Below, piece by piece: positions 1-9,347 of a stretch of DNA of 64,000 nt. How positions within the stretch are numbered: the first letter of the stretch is position 1; every line of letters starts with the position of its first letter. Origin of the DNA: Piscicola geometra (lineage: Eukaryota > Annelida > Clitellata > Hirudinida > Piscicolidae); contig OX030957.1 in assembly GCA_943735955.1 (NCBI GenBank), positions 7,816,757-7,880,756 of the forward strand, given 5' to 3'. Under the pieces are notes generated by a model. The model did no database searches and was not told the origin of the DNA. It was given only the letters and a program-made list of their open reading frames with translations. The position numbers and the translations under genes were made by a program.

Positions 1-376
1 TTATAATATTAATAATAATAATTTTAATTACAACAAAACAAATTATTTAACGTGAATTACAACAACACTCATAAACTGTCGTGTTGTTTCAAAGACAACA
101 CTGTGGTCGAATGTTATCTTTATTTTACATTTTATAATCAATCTATGAGAGGTTCAAAAAGTATATTCTTTTCAATAAAAGCTTCAAGTGTGAAGCATTT
201 GCGGTTTATTTTTTTCTAAATCTAAAAATTAACAATCATCTACAAAATTCAACTTTTAATTTAAATTTTATAAATTTCATAATACACTAACATTAAAATA
301 ATAATTTTATTATTTTTATATTAACTATTGTAATGAATGACTAGGCTTATTAAAAATCATATAAAATCATATTACG

Positions 377-595
377 TCAAAGTTGCGAAAACGCACCATT
401 GATTTTTGAAAGCATTGAAAACGTTTTACAAGTTATTTTTGATATAAAGAGATCGCAAGCATCTTTCAAATTTTCAAGAAGATTTTGGTTTTGCTTTCTT
501 GTTTCATTTACCATTGAAACGAAATCTCCAATTTTGTTATATAATAGTTCGCTCTCAAATTTGAAAGTTTCACATTTTTCATTAGCACCATCCAT
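377..595 (-). CDS. small coiled-coil-like ORF, unassigned
   Basis: This is a 72-codon ORF with an ATG at 595-593 and a stop at 377. The predicted peptide is charged and probably helical (for example NETRKQNQNLLENLKDACDL) with no signal peptide or membrane segment. I do not recognise a family. It sits alone in AT-rich DNA, and an ORF of this length can occur by chance, although the amino-acid composition looks protein-like. It could equally be one exon of a split gene. Confidence 0.25.
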   Translation of the reverse strand: MDGANEKCETFKFESELLYNKIGDFVSMVNETRKQNQNLLENLKDACDLFISKITCKTFSMLSKINGAFSQL

Positions 596-780
596 TATGA
601 ATTTATCTAGATTTTAGAATAAGATTATAATTCGAAAGAAACACAAATTCGTCTGCAACGTAATTTAAAAGTAACTCAAATTTAAGTATTTTTTAGTTTT
701 ATTATAAGTTTTAAATCTAAAATGAAATAATTGGTCATTAAAAAATTTATAGGAATAATATACTTTTCTTTTTTTTATTA

Positions 781-900
781 AATATTTTGTGGAGAGAGTA
801 GTTAACATTGGCTAGCGGGCTGGAATAGATCGTAAGTCGTTGGACCTGCAACTTAAAGGTCGCTGGTTCGAACCCCGGATAAGCAACCGTGAACTATCAT
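781..900 (+). repeat. tRNA-derived SINE-like head
   Basis: The stretch holds a box-A-like segment (TTGGCTAGCGGGCTGG, from about 809) and a near-perfect box B (GGTTCGAACCC at about 865-875), spaced as in a tRNA. The acceptor stem does not close into a normal tRNA, so a tRNA-derived SINE head fits better than a functional tRNA. The sequence after it, to about 1030, may be the SINE body. No second full copy was recognised in this window. Confidence 0.35.
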
Positions 901-1576
901 ATACCTACCTTGTGAGCACTCATACATGGAACCTATATGGGACTCATGTCAAAATGATACACCAAATTAGGGGTGTCCCATATGGGCTATTTCTAAGTGG
1001 GCCTTATGCAACAACTTACGGTATAGAACATTGAAAAAATTTGTAGTGCTGAAGGCTCTTCTTCCTTTCCGGCTCACTAAATTAAACTGAAGTGTCAATT
1101 CAATGGAGATGCAGTGGCTCATTACTCGTTGGTTTTTCGACCAAAGTCCCCAAGAAATAACACCTGTAGGTAAAAATATTGCAATATTAAACAATATATG
1201 TAAATATACGAAAAGGTTCAAACATATAAGAAATAAAATAAACAGGTAAGAAATAAAAAAATTCATTAAAAAATTTGCGTTGTTTTGATGGGCGCCCTTA
1301 TAAATACCCCAACTTATACGTGTAAAGTTGCTGACAAAAGAATGTATTCTGCAATTTCATGGACACTCACTTATCTTCTGCTCGCAGAATGGCAATTTGG
1401 AGGATTTACTCTTGGAAACCGTGAGTTTTTAATGGATGAGCCATGGGTCGAATTACTAAATCACTAGAAATCAATGGAATAATAAACATTTTGAGTATTT
1501 ATTCAAAACTATGTAGAATTTGCGACATTTAACTGTCTAAAGATGCATTGTACGATGACTTTAACCACTCCTGTAG

Positions 1577-2259
1577 TCTCCTCTCGCAACCTCCTGCTGC
1601 ACAAACCTGCCAGACAAAAAGACACTCATTTCGCAAACACGGCTGATAAAGCGGTTGATGGAGACCGCAGTTCTAATGCTTTCGACAATGGCTGCGCAGT
1701 GAACGACTATAGAGGATCGTGGTGGATGTGCGACATGGAGAACTTTTACATGGTGGGACAAGTGTCTCTTTACGGGAGAGGTTCTTTTATTAACCGACTA
1801 GACTACTTCATCATAGGCCTTTCCACAAGTGATTATGGAGGCGGGGATGTGGTCAGAGGAACCTATCACATATGTGCCAAGTACCCGAATGAAATTGTTG
1901 GAACAGGCCCTTTTACCGTGTACTGCGCTAAACCCATCCCCGTCTCCAAATATCTAATTGTGCAGCAGCCCTTACCTAGTCTCTTCTATCTCACAATTTG
2001 CGAGATTGAAGCGTTTGTGTTTGAGCCCAAGAAAGGGTCCAGATGGCAGAGGTTCAAAGGCTACTACCAGAGCAACTTCCAAGTGGCCAGAGTGGTGACA
2101 AGGGATGGTTCGGAGTGCTTGATGAGATGTTTTTCGATGGAAGTTTGCTGGTCTGCCAGTTTTTCCAACTTGGGAGAATGCTTCTTGAGTGCAAGCAATT
2201 TTGACAGCACCCTCACTCCTAATAGCAATTGGCAGTATTTCATGGTGTTTGATGAATAA
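1577..2259 (+). CDS. fucolectin-type (F5/8C-like) plus PAN domain protein, 3' exon
   Basis: This is the last coding exon of a probable secreted lectin. The open frame extends upstream to 1543, but a good acceptor (CACTCCTGTAG) ends at 1576, so an upstream exon with the signal peptide is expected and was not found. The first ~150 residues look like the eel-fucolectin/tachylectin-4 domain: RNLLLHKPARQ at the start, AVDGDRSS, SWWMCDME, YFIIGLS, and the closing LTICEIEAF, which matches the family's usual end. The final ~65 residues form a PAN/apple-like module with spaced cysteines (SECLMRCFSMEVCWS...GECFLS). The stop codon TAA lies inside an AATAAA (2255-2260), which could also act as a poly(A) signal. 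The fold assignment is fairly secure; sugar specificity is unknown. Confidence 0.7.
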
Positions 2260-2668
2260 ACTCAAACAGTTTTTTGATCCTTTCACTCTTTTTTCGCTTA
2301 AAATTCATAATTCTTTAAAAAATGAAACAAAACCTTTCATAAAACCTTTTATAAGTAATATTGAATTAATCTTTTCCAAGTTATTGTGCAAAATGATATC
2401 TCATTGAAACATTGATTGTATTGAAGCTCGTTGGGGTTTACATCTTTGGTTAGCAGCTGCTATCTTGGCAGCCGCTTTAACCGTAATGATTTTGTTAAAT
2501 AGTTTGTCTTCTTATCTAATAATTTAGTTTTTTTTAATTTCAAATAATTATAGTTATCATAATTTATATCTTTTTTTGTTTTCTGGTTTTAAATTTATCT
2601 TGCTCTCGGAATTAAAATCTTCAACCAATAACTGTCTAACGGACTACAATAAAAACTTATTTTAAAAG
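2260..2668. other. intergenic, nothing recognised
   Basis: This is AT-rich sequence downstream of the fucolectin/PAN exon. I see no coding exon, RNA gene or clear repeat. Confidence 0.4.
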
Positions 2669-2946
2669 GAAGAAGTGCCAAGGCCTCAAATTGAGCACTA
2701 ATGCACAGTTTGCAAGAACCCACTGGCTACCTACTGCACAAGGCAGATGAGCTCTGCAGATGAAGGGCAGACTGTTAGAACGAATCTTCAATACATGACT
2801 GTGTTTATGAAGAAGTGCCAGGGCCTCAATTTGAACACCAGTGCACAGCTTGCAAGCACCCACTGGCTACTTACTTCACAAGGCAAATGAGCTCTGCAGA
2901 TGAAGGACAGACTGTCAGAACGAATTTTCTACACATTACTGTTTAT
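2669..2946 (+). pseudogene. two tandem fragments of a POLR1H (RPA12)-like zinc ribbon
   Basis: There are two direct copies of about 140 bp (2669-2808 and 2809-2946), roughly 85% alike by eye. Both read in one frame as part of a TFIIS-type zinc ribbon. Copy 2 gives QCTACKHPLATYFTRQMSS followed by ADEGQTV; the TRQMxSADEGQTV signature is typical of the RNA polymerase I subunit POLR1H/RPA12. Copy 1 has an in-frame stop just before its first Cys pair. Both lose the second Cys pair expected right after the signature, so neither could fold as a zinc ribbon. They look like a duplicated exon fragment, not a whole processed pseudogene, since I see no poly(A) tail. Confidence 0.6.
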
Positions 2947-3039
2947 GTCTATTATCTATTGAAAACTGACGTATTAGACAATTATTACCTTACTTAGATG
3001 ACCCTTCTTTAACGATGTCCATATATTTAAAACTCATCA

Positions 3040-3183
3040 CCTCCTTATTTAACTACTTCTATATCATTATTTACTTTTCGTACGGATCTGAAGACATATC
3101 TGTTTAACAAATTCATTTACCAGCGCTCTTGAATTTGAGGAAAGAGCGCTATAGAAATTGATTTGATTGATTGATTGATTGAT
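3040..3183 (+). mobile_element. LINE 3'-end fragment with (ATTG)n tail
   Basis: The fragment encodes a short C-terminal piece (FTFRTDLKTYLFNKF) corresponding to the FRRGLKTYLFGT end of the LINE at 4266. It is followed by a hairpin around AGCGCTCTTGAAT...AAGAGCGCT and a GATTGATTGATT tail. It belongs to a related but distinct subfamily, truncated at the 5' end. Confidence 0.6.
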
Positions 3184-3689
3184 ACCAGGTTAATAAAATT
3201 CGTCATTGTCTCCAATAGAATAGTTTAAAAGTTGGGAGATAACGTATTGTTATTTTTTCCTCACATCCAAATAAGTATAATTATTATTATTATTAATTAG
3301 ATGATGCACTACAGTTTCATTATGTGCAAGTAGTATAATTAATAATTGAGTGGTTAGCCTGTTGTAACCATGGATTTGTAGCATGGTCATAACATGAATA
3401 GTTGCATAAGATAAAAGGTAGGAAGAGATTGTAGACATTGATAAATCTGTCTCTGGCATTCGTCCATCTCGGAGAGGATAAATCTATATAGGCTATATAA
3501 AGTTTATATTCAAAATAGACTATTGAAAATTAATACAAACCAATAATTTACTTTTTTATTGAATGACAAAACTGTTAGTATCATAGATATCCCATGATGA
3601 AATAAAGAAATTTTTCTATGTAAAGCGAGTTTAACCTATGTTATTCCAAAGTTAACTGGATTTTTTTAAACAATTTTCTATGTCTGAAT
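3184..3689. other. intergenic; flank of the hAT element
   Basis: No gene was recognised. The last bases (GTCTGAAT, 3682-3689) are the left copy of the 8-bp target-site duplication of the adjacent hAT element. Confidence 0.4.
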
Positions 3690-3714
3690 TAAAGGTCGGA
3701 CATGGACGATTTTT

Positions 3715-3960
3715 CATTCCCAGTCCCGTCCCGTTCCCGAAATGTTTTTTCCCGTCCCGTCCCGTTCCCGATGGGACATCAGAATTTTGATTCCCGTCCC
3801 GTCCCGTTCCCGATGGGACATCAGAATTTTGATTCCCGTCCCGTCCCGTTCCCGAAATTTTTTTTCCCGTCCCGTCCCGTTCCCGATGGGACATCAGAAT
3901 TTTGATTCCCGTCCCGTCCCGCTCCCGAAATTTTTTTTCTCGTCCCGACCCGTTCCCGAA
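3715..3960. repeat. CCCGT-rich subterminal repeats of the hAT element (left)
   Basis: Tandem units containing CCCGTCCCGTTCCCG alternate with GATGGGACATCAGAATTTTG spacers of about 42 bp. The same motif returns, degenerate, at the other end of the element (8465-8650). Subterminal repeats of this kind are typical transposase-binding regions in hAT elements; that role is inferred. Confidence 0.65.
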
Positions 3961-4265
3961 AGCTTTTTGTTTTTTTATTCATTTTCGCTGCCGTTTTCAC
4001 TGGTCCCAAACTTGCTAGTTCTAACATTTCTTACAATTCATTATTTGAAAGTCAGAGAATATTTCTTTTAATAAAATAAAAAAACACGATTTAAATTTCA
4101 AATATTTATTGAAATGAAAGTATTGAAGTTAGTCATTGTTTTTGAGTAATTCAATCAAGTCTTTATTGCTTTTCACACGGGTTAAACCGTTAAGAGTTTC
4201 AACTTTCAAATGAGATGATTTTGGGTCTGAAGTTAAACGACCACATATTGAAAAATTCCGTTTAC

Positions 4266-7200
4266 AATCAATCAATCAATCACTAATAATTTGTATAGCG
4301 CCCTTTACTAAGTGAACAAAAGCGCTCAGCCATCACGTCCCAAACAAGTACGTCTTCAGGCCTCGACGGAAAGTTATGAGTGACTTAGTTGAAGTTAAAG
4401 AAGAAGGTAAAGAATTCCATAAAAGAGGACCACAGTAAGAAAAAGAACGTTTAGCAAAAGAGTGTTTAACTGGAAAACGAAAAGAACGATTAAAGGTGGA
4501 TGATCTTAGACCAGATTTAGGGGGTTGTTTAATTAGATTTTTAAGATAGATTGGAGCATTACAGTTATGAATTTTAAACATATTTAGGCATATTTTAAAA
4601 GTCACTCTAGATCTCAAAGGTAGCCAATGTAACAAACGAAGATAAGGAGAAATGTGAGAAAACTTAGGAGCACGAGCAACAAGACGAGCAGCACAATTGA
4701 AGGTTTTATTTAGAGGAGCCAAAGTAGTATTAGGGAGACCATAGTAAAGAGAGTTGCAATAATCAATCCTGGACAGAACTAGAGAAGATACAAGAAGTTG
4801 TAGGGTAGGATCATCGAGAAAAGGAAGAAGCTGTTTAATACGACGAATGTGGAAGTAGCAAGATTTAGAGACAGATAGAATTTGAGGAGCTAAAGACAAG
4901 TTAGAATCAAAAATAAAACCAAGGGTACGAATAAAAGATGAAGGGTTTAGAGAGAGTGAAGAGGGAGGAGGCAAAACTAAAGAAGGAAGAGATAGTAAAG
5001 ACTTTGATTTTTTATTGAAATATATGAGTTCAAATTTGTCCGGATTAAGTTTGAGAAACATAGAAGAAGCCCAAGAGATTATAGATTGAAGACAGAGAGT
5101 TATTTTATCAACAGTAAGGTCAAGAGAAGAGTCAGTAAAAGATGTATAAATATAGGAGTCGTCAGCATAAATTTGACTGTTTAGAGAAGATGACGAAATA
5201 ATATTAGGTAGTTCCGAGGTATAAAGAATAAAAAGTAAGGGACCAAGAATTGAGCCCTGTGGAACACCATAAGATAAAGAAACAGAAGAAGAACGAGAAG
5301 ATTCTATTGATACATAGGAAGTTCGCTCAGAAAGGTAGGATTTAAGCCAGATAAGAGAGGAACCAGAAATATTAAAGGAAGAGTCTAAAACATTTAATAA
5401 AAGCGTATGGTCGACAGTGTCAAAAGCAGCTGAAAAGTCAAGGCATAAAAGAAGAGAAGAGGCATTAGAATCAGAAGTTAAAATAAGGTCATTATAGAGT
5501 TTAAGTAAAGCAGTTTCAGTGGAGTGGCCAATTCTGAAACCAGATTGAGAGGAAGGAAGAAGTGAGTTTTTTTCTAGATAGAAGGTTAATTGTTGAGAAA
5601 TAACTTTTTCAAGGACCTTAGAAAGAAAGGAAATGTTAGATACAGGTCTATAACTGGATAAGGATGCAGGATCAAGAGAAGGCTTCTTAATTGTAGGAAT
5701 AATAAATGAAGATTTGAGGGCAGACGGAAATTTAGATGTAGACAAAGATAAGTTAACCAAATCCTGAACAATAGGATAGAATAAAAAAGAGAGTTCTTTA
5801 AAAAGGGTTGTAGGAATAAGATCTAGAGAACAAGAAGTGGGAGACATAGAATTAATTATATTTGTAAGATGGTCCAATGTGACAGGAGAAAAGGATGATA
5901 ATGATTCAGAAGTGAACTTAGTAAAAGATGGTGTAGGCCTATTATAAGACGAAGATCTAATATTAGATATTTTATTAGTAAGAAATTCAAGATAGTCATC
6001 AGGAGAGAAAGATGGAGGAGGAGAGTTTTTATGTAAAAGTTTAGATAAAGAAGACCACCTATTTTTAGAATTGGAGGAAGAGATAATAGAATTTCTTAAA
6101 AACGAAGAGTGTTTATTAAAAAGGAGAGTACGATAAGAAGAGAAACAATTTTGCCATTTATTCAAACAGGATACAGAGAGAGTAGATCGATAAATTCGTT
6201 CATACTTGCGAACTAGTCGCTTAGAAGTCGTGCACTCACAATCATACCATGGGGATTTTTTAGAGATTAGACGATACCGGAAAGTTTTAAATGGAGCAAA
6301 AATATCTAAAAGGGAAGATAGAGTAAGATTGAAATTATCCATAAAACTATCCACATCAGTAAAAGATTTAGAGCAAAAGTCAGAAGAAAGAAAGCATTTA
6401 GTAAAATTTATTTTATCAAAATTAGACCAAGAGCGCTTAACAATAGAGGAGGGGAAGTTAGAAAAAGGCTGAGCAAGAGATAATTTAAAAGATATAAAGT
6501 AGTGGTCAGTAAAGTGGAGTGGAATAGATGTTAAGTCATTAATTTTGCTATAATTAGAAGAAATCACAAAGTCAAGAGTATTACCAAGAGCATGAGTAGG
6601 AAAATTACAGTTTTGAGATAAATTAAAAAGAGAAAGAATTTCAAGAAACTTAGCAACATAGAAATCAGAAGGTTTATTACTAGAGATATTAAAGTCTCCA
6701 AGAATAAAAAATGGACAAGATAAAGAATAAAGGAGTTCAGAGAGATTATGAAAATCATCTAAAAATTGAGGTAAGGAACTGTTAGGAGGTCTATATATAG
6801 CAATTAAATTAAATTTGAAAGAAGAAAGTTTAACAGTAGTAAAAAGGCATTCAAAGGAAGAAAAATGAACAGAAGAGTCAACAGAGATAGAATACAAGGA
6901 CTTAAGTAAAATACAGATACCACCATATGAAGAGTGTCGAGGAGAAAGAGGGTTAGTTGGAGGCCGAGCAAGTTCAACAAAGGAAAAACCAGTAGGAGTA
7001 GAAGCAATAACTGAAGGTGATGAAGCAGATTCATGCCAAGTTTCAGTTAAAATAAAAAAGTCTAAAGAGTTAGAAGTAATTAGATCAGAGATATAGAGTG
7101 ACTTATTATTAAGTGATCTTGTGTTTAGGAGGCCAAACTTTAGATTAGTATTTTTAGAGATAATATTATTGAAGTTAACTTTATTCTTATTATCATTATT

Positions 7201-7618
7201 TATTTTTTTATTATTATCAGAATTTTTATGATAAATTAATTTAGAGGATTTTTTATTAATAATAGAATTTATTTTATAATTCAATTGTGTGTTAGTAGTT
7301 TTATCTAGGTTAGGATTAGGGTTAGAAAGGATAAGCTTTTCATTTTTTTTATAATTTCTAATAAATTTATGGTCTAAGATCTGTAAATTAAAAGCCCTAC
7401 GTCTTACACTACTTTTAGGAAGTTTAGCGAAAGAAGAGAGTTCAATTAAAAAGTCCCTAGAATACATAATAGAATGGCAATTAGGAAAGAAAAAAATTTA
7501 AATTTATAAAAAAAAAATACTATTCCACTCATAAAAAACCGTCTAGCCATCAGCAATACAACGTTCAAAACAGTAACAACTGAGCGCCATGCCGCCATGA
7601 TGGACGCTAAACAAACAG
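4266..7618 (-). mobile_element. apparently full-length L2/CR1/Crack-like LINE
   Basis: This non-LTR retrotransposon has its 5' end near 7618, a ~150-nt leader, a single long ORF (4333-7467), and a 3' end with a short hairpin (GCGCTTTTGTTC...AAAGGGCGC) and an (ATTG)n tail at 4266-4280. The boundaries come from the interrupted host hAT reading frame: removing 4266-7618 rejoins SASYIR to KRNFS in frame. I see no target-site duplication beyond one shared base. A near-identical truncated copy lies at 19849-20244, which suggests recent activity. Confidence 0.8.
4333..7467 (-). CDS. LINE endonuclease-reverse transcriptase
   Basis: A 1044-residue uninterrupted ORF with its ATG at 7467. The N-terminal ~110 residues are basic and Asn/Lys-rich. 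They are followed by an APE-type endonuclease with GLLNTRSLNNK, TETWHE, AIYRPPNSS, LGDFNIS and a TDH-type end motif. The reverse transcriptase follows, with SYRPVSNISFLSKVLEKVI, SGFRIGHSTETALL, CLDFSAAFDTVDH, GVPQGSILGPLLF and the catalytic YADDSYIY box. The C-terminal region ends FRRGLKTYLFGT. The motif set and the 3' tail place it in the broad CR1/L2/Crack group; I could not decide the clade. No frameshift or stop is present, so it may be able to transpose. There is no separate ORF1. Confidence 0.9.
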   Translation of the reverse strand: MYSRDFLIELSSFAKLPKSSVRRRAFNLQILDHKFIRNYKKNEKLILSNPNPNLDKTTNTQLNYKINSIINKKSSKLIYHKNSDNNKKINNDNKNKVNFNNIISKNTNLKFGLLNTRSLNNKSLYISDLITSNSLDFFILTETWHESASSPSVIASTPTGFSFVELARPPTNPLSPRHSSYGGICILLKSLYSISVDSSVHFSSFECLFTTVKLSSFKFNLIAIYRPPNSSLPQFLDDFHNLSELLYSLSCPFFILGDFNISSNKPSDFYVAKFLEILSLFNLSQNCNFPTHALGNTLDFVISSNYSKINDLTSIPLHFTDHYFISFKLSLAQPFSNFPSSIVKRSWSNFDKINFTKCFLSSDFCSKSFTDVDSFMDNFNLTLSSLLDIFAPFKTFRYRLISKKSPWYDCECTTSKRLVRKYERIYRSTLSVSCLNKWQNCFSSYRTLLFNKHSSFLRNSIISSSNSKNRWSSLSKLLHKNSPPPSFSPDDYLEFLTNKISNIRSSSYNRPTPSFTKFTSESLSSFSPVTLDHLTNIINSMSPTSCSLDLIPTTLFKELSFLFYPIVQDLVNLSLSTSKFPSALKSSFIIPTIKKPSLDPASLSSYRPVSNISFLSKVLEKVISQQLTFYLEKNSLLPSSQSGFRIGHSTETALLKLYNDLILTSDSNASSLLLCLDFSAAFDTVDHTLLLNVLDSSFNISGSSLIWLKSYLSERTSYVSIESSRSSSVSLSYGVPQGSILGPLLFILYTSELPNIISSSSLNSQIYADDSYIYTSFTDSSLDLTVDKITLCLQSIISWASSMFLKLNPDKFELIYFNKKSKSLLSLPSLVLPPPSSLSLNPSSFIRTLGFIFDSNLSLAPQILSVSKSCYFHIRRIKQLLPFLDDPTLQLLVSSLVLSRIDYCNSLYYGLPNTTLAPLNKTFNCAARLVARAPKFSHISPYLRLLHWLPLRSRVTFKICLNMFKIHNCNAPIYLKNLIKQPPKSGLRSSTFNRSFRFPVKHSFAKRSFSYCGPLLWNSLPSSLTSTKSLITFRRGLKTYLFGT

Positions 7619-8464
7619 CGAATATAACTTGCAGATATACTAAACAAAATGTTGGCTACTTCTTTTAGTATTTTAAAATTATCATTTTATTCCAATAAAA
7701 TAAAACATCTTTATAATTTTCAATTTTTTTGGGACGTTATTGTGAATATTTTTACAATTCATCCTCTTCTGAATTTTTTTCTTCGTTTATTATTATTAAT
7801 TCTTCAATAATGTTAGAAATATGTTTTTTGACAATATTTTTATTTCTCCACAACTGCAAATATAAAATCATTCGTATAATTTGATAGTATAATAATTTTA
7901 TTAAAATTTTTACGTTATAAAAACAAACATAATAGGTCTAAATACCATCATTTTTTTTTTCTCAAAGGCACTGCAGCTTGGTCTGGCTGTACAAAATAGA
8001 ATTACATTTTCTCTAATGAAAGTCTTGGTATTTATTTCTTTTCTATCCCAAACTTTTTTCCTATTATTCTTTCATACTGGGGATGCAACAGACATGCTGT
8101 CATATGAATAAGATCAATGGCATCTTTTCTTTTGTCGGAATGACCAACTGAGCAATCATTTGGAAATTAATCATTCAAATTCAAAGTATTAATTTATAAA
8201 ATTAAAATAATATAACTGACCATTTTGATTTCGTCTGAAAAGTTTTCATCATCACCCATTTGTTCTAATCTCCCCAATCTTTGGACTCATCATAACAACT
8301 TCAAATGTAGTGTTGGAGATTTCGACATTGGCAATGATGGCTTCGTTTTACATTTCTGTTGCATTTAATACTTATTTTAAGTACGGAGTATCGATGAAAT
8401 AAAGATTTCCACACTTAGAAGTTTGCTGAAAAATCATTGTTAAAGAATCCAATCCCAATAACTG

Positions 8465-8650
8465 TTATTCCCGTTTTTCCCGTTCCCGATTTAAAAGTTG
8501 ATTCCCGTTCCCGTCTTTTCCCGTTCCCGAATTGAATGTTGATTCCCGTTCCCGTTCCCGTCCCGAAAACCTATTCCCGGTTCCTGACTTTTCCCGTCCC
8601 GAAATTAATTTTCATTCCCGTTCCCGCGGGAGTCCCGCGGGTACCCGGTC
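8465..8650. repeat. CCCGTTCCCG-rich subterminal repeats of the hAT element (right)
   Basis: This is a degenerate array of CCCGTTCCCG units, the counterpart of the left array at 3715-3960. It ends next to the right terminal inverted repeat at about 8661-8676. Confidence 0.6.
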
Positions 8651-8684
8651 AGATCGGGTACCCGTTCCGACCTCTAGTCTGAAT

Positions 8685-9347
8685 AGAAGAGTATTATTGA
8701 TTCAAAATGAATTTCATAGATAGAATTTAAAACAAAATGGTGATTTATGGGAGTGGAATACACTTTCAAACTACTTTTCAATTATTCATGGACGTGTGTT
8801 CAGAATTATAAAGAAAGCGTTTCGTCGAGAATGGATCATTGTTTTGCTGATGATACGTCCATATAGTTGAAGAGTAATACTTTAAATATTTTAATTATTT
8901 AATGAATTTCTCTTATATAACTCTGGCTTCATTGTCACAAATAGGCATACTCTGAGATTTAGTGCTTTTCCATTTAACCGACTGATTATCAAAGTATATA
9001 CTTTATCGAATGCCATCAAAATGCACGTGGCGCGGTGAACGCCTGTTGGTCGGTAGACACCTACCGTTCATATCTTCAAATAAGAACTGGTTTTTATTTC
9101 ATCTCCTCTAAAACCTTAAGCAGAACATTTTACCTTGCGGCTCTAATGAAACGACGAGAAAATTTATTAGGAAACGTCTTGACATAAGTAATAATAATTA
9201 TTCAAGAAAATGATTTTATACAACAGTAATAAAGACACACCTTCATTCTAAAAACAAAAAAACCACATCAGCATTGAACCCACTCACTAAAAAACCAGCC
9301 TCCTAGAACCACATCAACGATCAAATCGGCCAAGCCACCAAGAGGCC
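8685..9347. other. intergenic; 3' flank of COPS6
   Basis: No exon was recognised. A TTTATT at 9163-9168 reads as AATAAA on the minus strand about 180 nt after the COPS6 stop and is a plausible poly(A) signal. Confidence 0.4.

Larger units (their letters stand above)
3690..8676 (-). mobile_element. decayed hAT-type DNA transposon interrupted by a LINE
   Basis: The ends are inverted relative to each other: left TAAAGGTCGGACATGG, and right, read inward on the reverse strand, TAGAGGTCGGAACGGG. They are flanked by identical 8-bp repeats GTCTGAAT (3682-3689 and 8677-8684), the target duplication length of hAT elements. Transposase remnants lie on the minus strand. One is about 8010-8115 (DLIHMTACLLHPQYE). 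Another is 7619-7676 (KEVANILFSISASYIR), and the C-terminus is at 4137-4265 (KRNFSICGRLTSDPKS, then a stop); these two match the LAxIAxxILxIPxSSxxSERxFS pattern of the hAT C-terminal domain. The frame carries stops and shifts, so the element is dead. CCCGTCCCG-type repeats fill both subterminal regions (3715-3960 and 8465-8650). An intact LINE splits the transposase. Confidence 0.75.

Noticed and set aside
7300..7330. Telomere-like TTAGGATTAGGGTTAG
   Set aside because: It is part of the LINE coding sequence (antisense of an Asn-Pro repeat) and not an interstitial telomere.
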